From contig CACFIH010000003.1 in NCBI GenBank assembly GCA_902566365.1, positions 62,001 through 126,000 on the forward strand: a stretch of 64,000 nucleotides of DNA, in the 5' to 3' direction. Below are positions 21,840 to 31,392 of this stretch, in pieces. This DNA is from an uncultured Pelagibacteraceae bacterium (GTDB lineage: Bacteria > Pseudomonadota > Alphaproteobacteria > Pelagibacterales > Pelagibacteraceae). The notes beneath the pieces were generated by a model. The model saw only the letters and a program-made list of their open reading frames with translations, searched no databases and was not told where the DNA came from. A program made the position numbers and the translations under genes. Positions within the stretch are counted from its first letter, which is position 1. Each line of letters begins with the position of its first letter.

Positions 21840-22624
21840 TGTCTAATCAATACGAAGTCTTAGGAAAAGCACCAGGTGCTGAAGATTTAAAAAAGCTTTC
21901 TCCAAACAATGTTCATCTTACAATTAAAAATATGAATGCTGGATATGGAAAAATGGAAATTTTACATAATTTCGATCTTTTTGTTAGTAAAGCACAATCA
22001 CTTTGTTTAATTGGTCCAAATGGTGCGGGTAAATCAACAATACTTCATTCTATTTATGGCTTTACAAATATATTTTCTGGTCAAATAGAAATCGATGGAA
22101 AAGAGATTACAAACCTAACACCTGCTGAAAAATTAAAATCTGTTGGAATAGCTTACATACTTCAAGACAACTCAGTCTTTCCAGATATGACTGTCGAGGA
22201 AAATTTACTAATGGGTGGATTTATAAAAGAAAAAACAGAGGACTCATATCAGGAAGCAGAAAGAATTTTTGAAAAATACGAAAGATTAAGAAATAGAAGA
22301 TACCAACCAGCAAAAGTTTTATCCGGTGGAGAAAGAAGATTATTAGAAATTTCTAGAGCATTAGTTATGAAACCCTCTGTATTGTTGGTAGATGAACCCT
22401 CAATTGGATTAGAACCAAGATATATTGATATGGTATTTGAAATTTTAAGAGATCTTCAACAAAATGAAAAAAAAACAATCATCTTAGTAGAGCAAAATGC
22501 AAAGAAAGGTTTAGAGTTTGCAGATATAGGTTACGTTTTGGTTTCAGGTCAAACTGCAATTGCTGGAAAAGGAGATGATTTGTTAAATAATCCAGATGTT
22601 GGTCGCCTTTTCTTAGGTGGTTAA
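21839..22624 (+). CDS. Liv-type ABC ATP-binding protein (LivF-like)
   Basis: GPNGAGKSTILHSI, LSGGERRLLEISRAL, LLVDEPSIGLEP. Confidence 0.95.
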   Translation: MSNQYEVLGKAPGAEDLKKLSPNNVHLTIKNMNAGYGKMEILHNFDLFVSKAQSLCLIGPNGAGKSTILHSIYGFTNIFSGQIEIDGKEITNLTPAEKLKSVGIAYILQDNSVFPDMTVEENLLMGGFIKEKTEDSYQEAERIFEKYERLRNRRYQPAKVLSGGERRLLEISRALVMKPSVLLVDEPSIGLEPRYIDMVFEILRDLQQNEKKTIILVEQNAKKGLEFADIGYVLVSGQTAIAGKGDDLLNNPDVGRLFLGG

Positions 22625-23328
22625 TGATAGATATCAAATATTTTTTAAAAGGATTTAAATCTATAAGAGGTGTTGGAAGTCCTGCAATTGCATTAGGGGC
22701 AAGTTTTGTTGCGATAGGTGCCTTGCTAAAAAATTTAGGTTTCACAATTCAAGAAAGTATTTTTTCTACTTTTTTAACTTACGCATTACCTGGCTCTTTA
22801 GTAATGGCAGAGTCAATGTTAATAGGGGCATCTTTAATAAATATTTTTATAGCTGTGTGGTTGGTCAACGCAAGATTGTATCCAATGACTGTAGCATTGA
22901 TGCCGTTATTGATGCATAAAAATCAACCAAGATGGAAATATTATCTATCCTGTCATTTTATAGCAGTCTCATCATGGCTTATTATGAAAGATAATTATGA
23001 GAATATTAAAAAAGAAGATAGAATAGATTTTTGGATAGGAATAGGTACAGCCACTTGGTCCGTTGCAATTTTTGCAACAATTATAGGTTTCGTAGCTTCT
23101 GATTTTCTAAATAAAGATATGCTCATTGGACTAGCGATAGTTAATCCAATTTATTTTATATGCATGATGATTGGTGCAATGAAAACAATTCAAATAAGTA
23201 TTTCAGTTATTTTAGGGACAATTCTTGGACCAGCTTTTTATTTTGTTTCACCTGAATGGTGTATTTTATTTGGTGGATTTATTGCAGGGACTATCGCTTA
23301 TTTAGTTGGAGAAAAAAATGGCAACTAA
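22624..23328 (+). CDS. azlC: AzlC-family branched-chain amino acid permease
   Basis: AzlC-like multi-TM protein followed by an overlapping AzlD-like ORF. Confidence 0.85.
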   Translation: MIDIKYFLKGFKSIRGVGSPAIALGASFVAIGALLKNLGFTIQESIFSTFLTYALPGSLVMAESMLIGASLINIFIAVWLVNARLYPMTVALMPLLMHKNQPRWKYYLSCHFIAVSSWLIMKDNYENIKKEDRIDFWIGIGTATWSVAIFATIIGFVASDFLNKDMLIGLAIVNPIYFICMMIGAMKTIQISISVILGTILGPAFYFVSPEWCILFGGFIAGTIAYLVGEKNGN

Positions 23329-23641
23329 TATAATTATTGTAATTATTGTTACATCTTTTGCAACATATCTATCTAGATTTTTAGGTGTTGTAAGTGCTGA
23401 GAAGATTAAAGAAACCTCGAAGATGTTTAGATGGTTCAATTGTCTTGCTTATTCTACTCTTGCGGCACTGATTGCAAGAATAGTTATTTTTCCTTCAGGA
23501 AGTTTGTCTGAAGTAGATTATTCAATTAGATTTATTGTAGTTATATTGTCTGTTGCTATTTTTTACTTAACTAAAAAAAATTTAGTTTACCCAACACTTT
23601 TCTCTGCTATCATATTATCACTTTTTAGTAGTTATTTATGA
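23318..23641 (+). CDS. azlD: AzlD-family protein
   Basis: About 108-aa four-TM protein overlapping azlC; ATYLSRFLGVVSA. Confidence 0.8.
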   Translation: MATNIIIVIIVTSFATYLSRFLGVVSAEKIKETSKMFRWFNCLAYSTLAALIARIVIFPSGSLSEVDYSIRFIVVILSVAIFYLTKKNLVYPTLFSAIILSLFSSYL

Positions 23642-24552
23642 TTGAAAAAATTAAGGGATTTGAAATTTATTCAAATAAAATATCTAAAAGAATAATTAAT
23701 ATCGATATTGATGATGAAATACTGAATAAACTTATTTTTCCATTTAAAAAATTTGATATTACTGCGCTTGAATATAAACCATTTACAAGATTTACTATTG
23801 CTAAAAGTTTAGATGATCTAAGTGATAACTATTTGTCAAAATTTTTAAATAAAGTAATTAGAGATAGAAATACTGGCTGCTTTATTATTAAGCCAAAAAA
23901 ATTAACTCCTAAAATTGATGAGATTTTTTTAGTAAAATTATCAACTGCAATTGCACATCTAGTAGGTATTCCAAATCATGATGCTATGGCAGGAAAATAT
24001 TATGCAAGATTTCATGTTAAGCATGAGGATAAAAGTGACTCTTATCTAAGAAAAGCTTACACAAATATGGATCTTCATACCGATGGAACATATGTTAAAG
24101 AAAAAACAGACTGGTTATTAATGTCAAAATTAGAAGAAAAAAATGTTGAGGGTGGTGAAACAGCAATGCTTCATTTAGATGATTGGGAACATTGCGACGA
24201 ATTATTTAACGATCCTGTTGCTAAAGAAGATTTTGTTTGGGGTTCACCAAAAAGCAAAAATATTGATTATAAGGTTGAACATCCTGTTTTTTCTTCTGAT
24301 AAAAATGGCAAAGCACAGATCTCATATATAGATCAATTTCCTGAACCAAAAAATATGAAGCAGGGCGTATTCTTACAAAAATTATCTGATAGTTTAGAAG
24401 AAAGCCAAAATAAGGTTATTACTAAACTTCCAGTTGGTTCATCGGTTGTTGCTAATAATTATTTCTGGCTCCATGGAAGAAAACCATTTAAAGAAAATAA
24501 AGATTTAAGTAGAGAGTTATTAAGAATTAGAGGTTCTTTTTTTATTAATTAA
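23638..24552 (+). CDS. CsiD/GlaH-like 2-oxoglutarate-dependent oxygenase (glutarate hydroxylase family)
   Basis: DLHTDGTYVKEKTDWLLMSKLEEKNVEGGETAMLHLDDWEH, ISYIDQFPEP, NNYFWLHGRKPF. Confidence 0.85.
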   Translation: MIEKIKGFEIYSNKISKRIINIDIDDEILNKLIFPFKKFDITALEYKPFTRFTIAKSLDDLSDNYLSKFLNKVIRDRNTGCFIIKPKKLTPKIDEIFLVKLSTAIAHLVGIPNHDAMAGKYYARFHVKHEDKSDSYLRKAYTNMDLHTDGTYVKEKTDWLLMSKLEEKNVEGGETAMLHLDDWEHCDELFNDPVAKEDFVWGSPKSKNIDYKVEHPVFSSDKNGKAQISYIDQFPEPKNMKQGVFLQKLSDSLEESQNKVITKLPVGSSVVANNYFWLHGRKPFKENKDLSRELLRIRGSFFIN

Positions 24553-24581
24553 TATAAATTATCCTTTATAAAGTATTAGTT

Positions 24582-25349
24582 ATGAAATTAGGTTTTATAG
24601 GAACAGGAAAAATATCATCTTCAGTTATAACTGGAATATGTGGTTCATCTATAAAGTATAGTAAAATATATGTATCTTCTCGAAATAGTAAAATTGCGAA
24701 AGGGTTAAAAAAAAAATTTAAAAGAATTTCAATTGAAAAAGATAACCAAAAAATAGTTGATAATTCTAATTGGATCTTTCTTGCAGTGACACCTACGGTA
24801 GGTGAAAAAATAATTAAAAATTTAAAATTTAGATCAAATCAAACAATAGTGAGTTTTATTTCAACTATTACAATTCTAGAATTAAAAAAGATGATCAAAA
24901 CTAAAGTTGATATTGTTAGAGCTATTCCATTACCACCAATATCTCTAAAAAAAGGACCTGTACCAATTTGTCCTCCAAATAAAAAGGTAAAAAATTTTTT
25001 TGATAAAATTGGTTCTACTGTTGAAATTAAAAATGAAAAACTTTCTATTAATTTTTGGTCAACATCAGGAATGATGGCATCTTATTATGAAATATTGAAA
25101 GTTATGAGTGAATGGTTAGTTAAAAGAGGTATTAAAAGATCAGATGCTCAAAAATATATAACAACATTATTTTTAGCTCTATCTGAAGATGCAGTAGTAA
25201 ATTCAAAAAAAGAATTAAAATATTTAGTAAAAGAATCACAAACACCCAAGGGATTAAATGAACAAGGTTTAAAAGAAATGACCAAAGAAGGAGTTTATAA
25301 ATCTTTAATAAACACTTTAGACAGAATTCATAAAAGACTAAACAAGTAA
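24582..25349 (+). CDS. Pyrroline-5-carboxylate reductase (ProC)-like protein
   Basis: MKLGFIGTGKISSSVITGI Rossmann motif, IVRAIPLPPISLKKGP. Confidence 0.75.
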   Translation: MKLGFIGTGKISSSVITGICGSSIKYSKIYVSSRNSKIAKGLKKKFKRISIEKDNQKIVDNSNWIFLAVTPTVGEKIIKNLKFRSNQTIVSFISTITILELKKMIKTKVDIVRAIPLPPISLKKGPVPICPPNKKVKNFFDKIGSTVEIKNEKLSINFWSTSGMMASYYEILKVMSEWLVKRGIKRSDAQKYITTLFLALSEDAVVNSKKELKYLVKESQTPKGLNEQGLKEMTKEGVYKSLINTLDRIHKRLNK

Positions 25350-25352
25350 TTA

Positions 25353-26138
25353 ATGTCTGAAAATATTTTAGAAATTAACAATTTATCAAAATATTTTGGA
25401 GGACTAGCAGCAGTATCAGAATGTTCTCTTAAAGTTAAAAAAGGAACTATCACAGGTATTATTGGACCTAATGGCTCAGGTAAAACTACTTTATTTAACT
25501 TAATTGCAGGAAATTTAAAATCTTCTACTGGAAAAGTTTTATTTAATAATGAAGATATTACTGACGTTCCATCATATGAATTATTTTCAAAAGGATTACT
25601 TAGAACTTTCCAAATAGCTCATGAATTTACAAATTTATCTGTTTTAGAAAACTTAATGATGGTTCCAGGAAATCAATCAGGAGAAAAATTAATAAATGCT
25701 TTGTTAAAACCTTCACTTGTTGCAAAAGAGGAGAGTCAAATTAAAGAAAAGGCAATGGAGGTTGTTAATTTTCTTAATCTTAGTCATTTAAAAAATGAAT
25801 TAGCAGGAAATTTATCTGGCGGACAAAAAAAATTGTTAGAACTTGGTCGAACAATGATGGTTGATGCAAAATTAGTTTTGTTAGACGAGGTAGGCGCGGG
25901 TGTTAATAGAACTTTACTGAAGGATCTTGGAACAGCCATTGAGAAGCTTAATAAAGAAAAAGGTTACACTTTTTGTATGATTGAACATGATATGGATTTT
26001 ATAGGAAGATTATGTGATCCAGTAATTGTAATGGCAGAAGGCTCAGTTCTTTTCGAAGGCTCAGTTGAGGATGCAAAAAAAGATGAAAAAGTTATTGAGA
26101 GTTATTTAGGTAGAGGTTCGAAATTAAAGGATAATTAA
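25353..26138 (+). CDS. Liv-type ABC ATP-binding protein (LivG-like), second system
   Basis: GPNGSGKTTLFNLIAG, LSGGQKKLLELGRTMM. Confidence 0.95.
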   Translation: MSENILEINNLSKYFGGLAAVSECSLKVKKGTITGIIGPNGSGKTTLFNLIAGNLKSSTGKVLFNNEDITDVPSYELFSKGLLRTFQIAHEFTNLSVLENLMMVPGNQSGEKLINALLKPSLVAKEESQIKEKAMEVVNFLNLSHLKNELAGNLSGGQKKLLELGRTMMVDAKLVLLDEVGAGVNRTLLKDLGTAIEKLNKEKGYTFCMIEHDMDFIGRLCDPVIVMAEGSVLFEGSVEDAKKDEKVIESYLGRGSKLKDN

Positions 26139-26139
26139 A

Positions 26140-26847
26140 ATGGCATTTTTTGAAGGTAATAACATGACTGGTGGGTATGGTAATGGACCAGATATAATTA
26201 ATTCATGCTCTGTAAATGTTGAGAGAGGAGAAATAGTATCAATCCTCGGACCTAATGGAGCTGGAAAATCTACAGTAATGAGAGCAATGTTAGGTTTGTT
26301 AAATCTAAAATCAGGCTCAGTAATTATTAATGGAAAAGATATTTCAAAACTTTCTCCACAAGACAGAGTAAAAGAAGGTATTTCATTTGTTCCACAAACA
26401 AAAAATGTTTTTGCAGGTATGACAGTACAAGAAAACTTAGAGATGGGTGCATTCCTAATTAATACTGAATTTAAAGAAACAATAGATGAAATTTTTAATT
26501 TGTTTCCAATTCTCAAAGAAAAAAACAATCAAATGGTTGGTGAGTTATCCGGTGGGCAAAGACAACAGGTAGCATTAGGTAGGGCACTCATGATCAAGCC
26601 TTCAGTATTAATGTTGGATGAACCAACTGCAGGTGTATCACCTATTGTGATGGATGAACTATTTGATCATATTGTAAAAGTGAAAAGAACTAATGTAGCG
26701 ATTTTAATGGTTGAGCAAAATGCAAAACAAGCATTAAGTATTTCTGATAGAGGATATGTTTTGGTAACTGGTGAGAACCGGCACTCTGGTACTGGAAAAG
26801 AATTATTAGAAGATCCAAGAGTAAGAAGCTCTTTTTTAGGTGGTTAG
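26140..26847 (+). CDS. Liv-type ABC ATP-binding protein (LivF-like), second system
   Basis: GPNGAGKSTVMRAMLG, LSGGQRQQVALGRALM, LMLDEPTAG. Confidence 0.95.
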   Translation: MAFFEGNNMTGGYGNGPDIINSCSVNVERGEIVSILGPNGAGKSTVMRAMLGLLNLKSGSVIINGKDISKLSPQDRVKEGISFVPQTKNVFAGMTVQENLEMGAFLINTEFKETIDEIFNLFPILKEKNNQMVGELSGGQRQQVALGRALMIKPSVLMLDEPTAGVSPIVMDELFDHIVKVKRTNVAILMVEQNAKQALSISDRGYVLVTGENRHSGTGKELLEDPRVRSSFLGG

Positions 26848-26848
26848 T

Positions 26849-27859
26849 ATGGATTTTGTAAATGCAATTATACTTTTATTAAATTATATTTTTGTTCCAG
26901 CTTTAGCATATGGATCTCAATTGGCACTTGGTGCAATTTTTGTAACTTTAATCTATGGAATTTTACGATTTGCAAACTTTGCTACAGGAGACATGATGTC
27001 ATTCGGAACAATGTTTGTAATCCTATTCACTTGGTATTTTCAATCTGTTGGAATTAGTCTTGGAGTTTTTCCCACAGCTCTTTTAGCCATTCCTTTTGCT
27101 GTTATTTTTATGGTTGGTTACATGTTAATAATTGATAAATTTGTATTTAAATATTACCGAGCAAAAAAAAGCCCCCCTGTACAATTAGCAATGGTAAGTA
27201 TTGGAGTAATGTTTGTTACTCAAGCAGTGGTCCGTATAATTATTGGACCCTCTGATAGAAGATTTTTTGATGGAGAAAAATTTTTGATTAAAGCAGGTGA
27301 ATTTAAAGAAATGACAGGACTTAACGAGGGTCTAGCGATAAAATCTACTCAAGTAATTACAATTATTATTACATTGATTTTAGTTTCAACTTTGTTTTGG
27401 TTTTTAAACAAAACTAAGACAGGAAAAAGTATGAGAGCGTATTCTGATAACGAAGATTTGGCATTATTATCAGGTATTGATCCAAAAAAAATTGTTATGA
27501 CAACTTGGGTTATAGCAGGTATTCTCGCTACTATTGGTGGTGCTTTATATGGTTTAGATAAAAGTTTCAAACCATTTACCTACTTTAATAATATGCTGCC
27601 AATATTTGCAGCAGCTATAGTGGGAGGCATTGGCAATCCATTTGGTGCCTTTCTAGGAGGATATGTAATTGCTTTCTCTGAAATATTATTAACTTACGCT
27701 TATAGAAAATTTTTCATGTATGTCTTACCTGAAAGTATGGAGCCAGATGGTTTAGTTCAATTGCTTTCTACAGATTACAAATTTGCAGTATCTTTTTCAA
27801 TACTAGTAATTGTATTACTCTATCGACCATCAGGAATATTTAAAGGAAAAGTATTGTGA
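26849..27859 (+). CDS. Liv-type ABC permease (LivH-like), second system
   Basis: ORF opens at 26840; ATG at 26849 is the preferred start. GAIFVTLIYGILRFANFATGDMMSFG. Confidence 0.92.
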   Translation: MDFVNAIILLLNYIFVPALAYGSQLALGAIFVTLIYGILRFANFATGDMMSFGTMFVILFTWYFQSVGISLGVFPTALLAIPFAVIFMVGYMLIIDKFVFKYYRAKKSPPVQLAMVSIGVMFVTQAVVRIIIGPSDRRFFDGEKFLIKAGEFKEMTGLNEGLAIKSTQVITIIITLILVSTLFWFLNKTKTGKSMRAYSDNEDLALLSGIDPKKIVMTTWVIAGILATIGGALYGLDKSFKPFTYFNNMLPIFAAAIVGGIGNPFGAFLGGYVIAFSEILLTYAYRKFFMYVLPESMEPDGLVQLLSTDYKFAVSFSILVIVLLYRPSGIFKGKVL

Positions 27860-29226
27860 GAAAAAATTTAGATGTAATTGCTGCATACAGTATAATGATG
27901 GGGTTAATTATACTTGTTGGTATATTCCAGTCTTGGAACATTGCTCTTTCAATATTTAATCTTTGTCTTATTTCAGCAGTGATGACAATGGGTGCTAATA
28001 TTCAATGGGGTTATGCTGGTCTTATTAACTTTGGGATAATGGGTTTTACAGCTTTAGGTGGTTTGGCAGTTGTCTTAATTTCAGTAGATCCAGTTCAAGA
28101 AGCTTGGAGTGCAGGTGGATCTAATATTCTATTTAGTCTTGTTCTAATAATAGCAATGGTATTGGCTGTAAGATACATATTAAAAAATTATAAGAAATCG
28201 AATAATAGAACTTACATTGTAGCTGCCATTATAATTTTAGGAATAATTATCATAAGATTTATTTCAGAGCCCGGAATTGAGGCAATTGAAGATGTAGAGC
28301 CAGCAAAAACTGGTTTTCTTGGTGGATTAGGTCTTCCAATTATTTTTTCTTGGGTTGTTGGAGCCTTTTTTGCAGGTGGATTAGCTTTTGTTATAGGAAA
28401 AGTAGCCTTAGGATTAAGAGCTGATTATTTAGCTATAGCAACTTTGCTGATATCAGAGATTGTTATCGCAATTATAAAACATGAGGATTGGTTAACAAGA
28501 GGTGTAAAAAATGTAATTGGACTTAAAAGACCTGCGCCCTATGAGGTGAATTTACAACAAACAGATTGGTTTATAAATTTAGTTGAAATATTTAACTCTG
28601 GTAAATTGAGTTTAATTTCTGATTTAGCTGAAAGACAAGCGGCTTTAAATCAACTTGTAATCGAGGGATCATCAGTTTTTGTAAAACTTTGTTACTCTGG
28701 ATTATTTTTAGTTGTAGTAATTATTTTATTAATCTTAACTCAAAAGGCTCTTTACTCTCCTTGGGGAAGAATGATGAGAGCAATTAGGGATAATGAAGAA
28801 GCAGCTAATGCAATGGGTAAAAATGTAGTTAAACAACACTTATTAATTTTTGTTTTAGGTTCAGCCATTGTTGGTATTGCAGGCGCAATGTTAGTTACAC
28901 AAGATGGGTTATTTACACCAGGGAGTTATAGACCTTTGAGATATACTTTTTTGATTTGGGTAATGGTTATTATCGGTGGAAGCGGAAATAACTTCGGTGC
29001 AATTCTTGGAGGTTTTGTTGTTTGGTTCTTATGGATTGAGGCGGCACCGATTGGTCTTTACTTGATCAATTTAACTACTGCCGGACTAGATGATACACAC
29101 TTTTTAAAAGTACACTTAATCGAAAGTGTTCCATATTTTAGATTTTTAATGATGGGAGTAGGTCTTTTGATAATAATGAGATATAGACCAAAAGGTATAC
29201 TTCCTGAAAAAATAGAAATAAAATAA
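27856..29226 (+). CDS. Liv-type ABC permease (LivM-like), second system
   Basis: LGLRADYLAIATLLISEIV, MRAIRDNEEAANAMGKN, VIIGGSGNNFGAILG; GTG start. Confidence 0.92.
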   Translation: MRKNLDVIAAYSIMMGLIILVGIFQSWNIALSIFNLCLISAVMTMGANIQWGYAGLINFGIMGFTALGGLAVVLISVDPVQEAWSAGGSNILFSLVLIIAMVLAVRYILKNYKKSNNRTYIVAAIIILGIIIIRFISEPGIEAIEDVEPAKTGFLGGLGLPIIFSWVVGAFFAGGLAFVIGKVALGLRADYLAIATLLISEIVIAIIKHEDWLTRGVKNVIGLKRPAPYEVNLQQTDWFINLVEIFNSGKLSLISDLAERQAALNQLVIEGSSVFVKLCYSGLFLVVVIILLILTQKALYSPWGRMMRAIRDNEEAANAMGKNVVKQHLLIFVLGSAIVGIAGAMLVTQDGLFTPGSYRPLRYTFLIWVMVIIGGSGNNFGAILGGFVVWFLWIEAAPIGLYLINLTTAGLDDTHFLKVHLIESVPYFRFLMMGVGLLIIMRYRPKGILPEKIEIK

Positions 29227-29230
29227 AATT

Positions 29231-29302
29231 ATGAAATATATTATTACAGGTGCTGCTATTGCTTGGGCCTTATATATGGCAGATAAATATTTATTCTTTT
29301 AA
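29231..29302 (+). CDS. Putative 23-aa single-TM micropeptide MKYIITGAAIAWALYMADKYLFF
   Basis: Complete ATG..TAA, 4 nt after the livM-like stop and immediately before the terminator hairpin; not in the supplied ORF track because of its size. Confidence 0.45.
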   Translation: MKYIITGAAIAWALYMADKYLFF

Positions 29303-29305
29303 AAA

Positions 29306-29335
29306 AAACCCCCAACAAATTAATGCCGGGGGTTT
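29306..29335. terminator. Bidirectional intrinsic terminator between convergent genes
   Basis: AAACCCCC…GGGGGTTT with A-tract and T-rich flanks. Confidence 0.85.
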
Positions 29336-29352
29336 GAATTTTAAGAAAAAAA

Positions 29353-30537
29353 TTATCTTTGTTTCTTAGTTTTGAATTTTCCACCTTTAACTTCTTGTTC
29401 TAAGAAAGAACCTTCAGCTTCACCAACGCTAGTAAAAGTAACTCCAGTTGCACCTTCGTAGTCAACTTTTTTACCTTTAGCTAATAAATCTAAACCTTTT
29501 TTAAGCTCACCTGGATAAATTTTTGTTCCAGGTCCATTAGCAACATCCATTACATTTTTTGCAATTGATGCTCTATCAGCTGAATTACCTGCTTGGATTG
29601 CTAAAACAATTAAAGCGGCCGCATCATAAGATTCACCTGTGTAAGGACCAGAGCTATCTATACCAGCAGCACTTGCTACTTTACCAAATACACCAGCACC
29701 TTTACCAGTTGAACCTGGCATTGAACCAAAAGATTTTTTCAAGTCTTTTCCAAATGTATCCACTAAAGACTGACCGATCATACCATCAGATAAAATAAAT
29801 TTATCAAATGCACCAGAATCTAAAGAAGCTTGGATAATTCCTTTACCACCTTGGTCTAGGTATCCAATAACAGCTACTGCATCACCACCTGCTGAAGCAA
29901 GAGTTGCTACCTCAGAAGAATAGTCTGCTTTTCCATCTTCGTGGGCAGTTACTGTAGTAACTTTAATACCATGAGCCTCAACAGCTGCTTTGTAAACATC
30001 TGCTAAACCTTTTCCATAGTCATTGTTTGTATAAGTGATTGCAACACTTTTAACTTTTCTATCTTTAGTAATATCAGCTAAAATTTGACCACCTCTAGCA
30101 TCAGAAGGAGCAGTCCTAAAGAAATATCCCTTATCATCTAAAGTAGTTAATCCTGGTGATGTTGCTGATGGCGATATCATTACTACACCATTTGGTACAG
30201 CAACATTCGAAGCTATTGCACCAGTTACACCTGAACAATCAGCACCCATAATTGCTACTACACCTTGTGAAATAACACCTTCAGCAGCTGCTGTTGCTGC
30301 TGCAGAGTCAACACATGTTGAGTCTGCTCTTATTACTGAAATTTTTTCTCCACCTAATAACGAACCGGAGTCAGAAGCTTCTTTAAACGCAAGCTCAGCT
30401 GAAGCAGCCATTGCAGGTGTAAGAGATTCAATAGGTCCAGTAAAACCTAAAATTATACCCATTTTAATTTCTGCAAAAACATTTGTTGTAAAAGTCGAAA
30501 CAATAATAAATGCAGCTACTAGTAATCTTTTCATCAT
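29353..30537 (-). CDS. Liv-type ABC transporter substrate-binding protein, second system
   Basis: Signal peptide; IKMGIILGFTGPIESLTPAMAASAELAFKEA; convergent with livGFHM. Confidence 0.92.
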   Translation of the reverse strand: MMKRLLVAAFIIVSTFTTNVFAEIKMGIILGFTGPIESLTPAMAASAELAFKEASDSGSLLGGEKISVIRADSTCVDSAAATAAAEGVISQGVVAIMGADCSGVTGAIASNVAVPNGVVMISPSATSPGLTTLDDKGYFFRTAPSDARGGQILADITKDRKVKSVAITYTNNDYGKGLADVYKAAVEAHGIKVTTVTAHEDGKADYSSEVATLASAGGDAVAVIGYLDQGGKGIIQASLDSGAFDKFILSDGMIGQSLVDTFGKDLKKSFGSMPGSTGKGAGVFGKVASAAGIDSSGPYTGESYDAAALIVLAIQAGNSADRASIAKNVMDVANGPGTKIYPGELKKGLDLLAKGKKVDYEGATGVTFTSVGEAEGSFLEQEVKGGKFKTKKQR

Positions 30538-30577
30538 TTTCCTCTATTTGTTAACAATTTATAAAAGAATAAATTAA

Positions 30578-30614
30578 ATATAATTTGCAAAGATTTTCAA
30601 CAAGCAAATTATAT
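30578..30614. promoter_or_regulatory. Perfect 11-bp inverted repeat in a divergent intergenic region (operator or leader hairpin candidate)
   Basis: ATATAATTTGC (30578-30588), 15-nt spacer, GCAAATTATAT (30604-30614). Confidence 0.5.
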
Positions 30615-30643
30615 CATTTTGTAGTAACTTTGATTAATAAATA

Positions 30644-31390
30644 ATGAAATCAAATAAAATAGAGCCAAAATTTGTCACAAAATTTAATCCTAGAATTGGT
30701 TTGATTGCTTTAGCGACTGATTTCATGATTGAAAAAGATTTTATTAAAATAATTAAAGATAAAGAGATAGATTTTTTTGTTAACAGAATTGAATGCTACA
30801 ATCCATTAACTAAAGAAAATTTAATAAAAATGTCAGAAGAGGTAACTAAGGTTACAAGTGATATTTTACCAAATGAGGAAATCGACTGTGTAGTTTATGG
30901 ATGTACCTCAGGAACAATAGCTGCTGGATTTGAGTTAATTGAAAAAAAAGTTAAAGCGGCAAAACCAAAAGCTGAATTAATAACACCTAGTTCAGCAACA
31001 ATTAAAGCATTAAAAAAATTAAATGTAAAAAAATTAGCCATCTTTACTCCTTATAGTAAAACATTAAATCAGGAGATTATGGATTTTTTTAGAAATGAAA
31101 AATTTGATGTCGTATCTAATTCATATTTAGATATTTCAGCTGACTATGATATTGGAAAAGTAGACCAGGATTTTTTATTTGAAACTCTATCTAAAATGGA
31201 AATTATTGATGCCGATGCTTTATTCATTTCATGTACGGCTTTACCTGTCCTTGATATATTAGAAAAATTAGAAAAAAAACTAAATAAACCTGTTTTATCA
31301 AGTAATCAAGCTTTGATATGGGACACTTTAGAAAAGATAGGCAAAAATAAAAATATTAAAGGTTTTGGAAAATTATTCTCAAATACTTGA
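30644..31390 (+). CDS. Asp/Glu racemase / maleate isomerase superfamily (EutA-like)
   Basis: CVVYGCTSGTIAAG and LFISCTALPVLDIL paired active-site Cys motifs. Confidence 0.8.
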   Translation: MKSNKIEPKFVTKFNPRIGLIALATDFMIEKDFIKIIKDKEIDFFVNRIECYNPLTKENLIKMSEEVTKVTSDILPNEEIDCVVYGCTSGTIAAGFELIEKKVKAAKPKAELITPSSATIKALKKLNVKKLAIFTPYSKTLNQEIMDFFRNEKFDVVSNSYLDISADYDIGKVDQDFLFETLSKMEIIDADALFISCTALPVLDILEKLEKKLNKPVLSSNQALIWDTLEKIGKNKNIKGFGKLFSNT

Positions 31391-31392
31391 TC

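Noticed and set aside
26124-26528. 134-aa antisense ORF over the LivF-like gene
   Set aside because: Fully antisense to a well-conserved ATPase; no start context or family resemblance.
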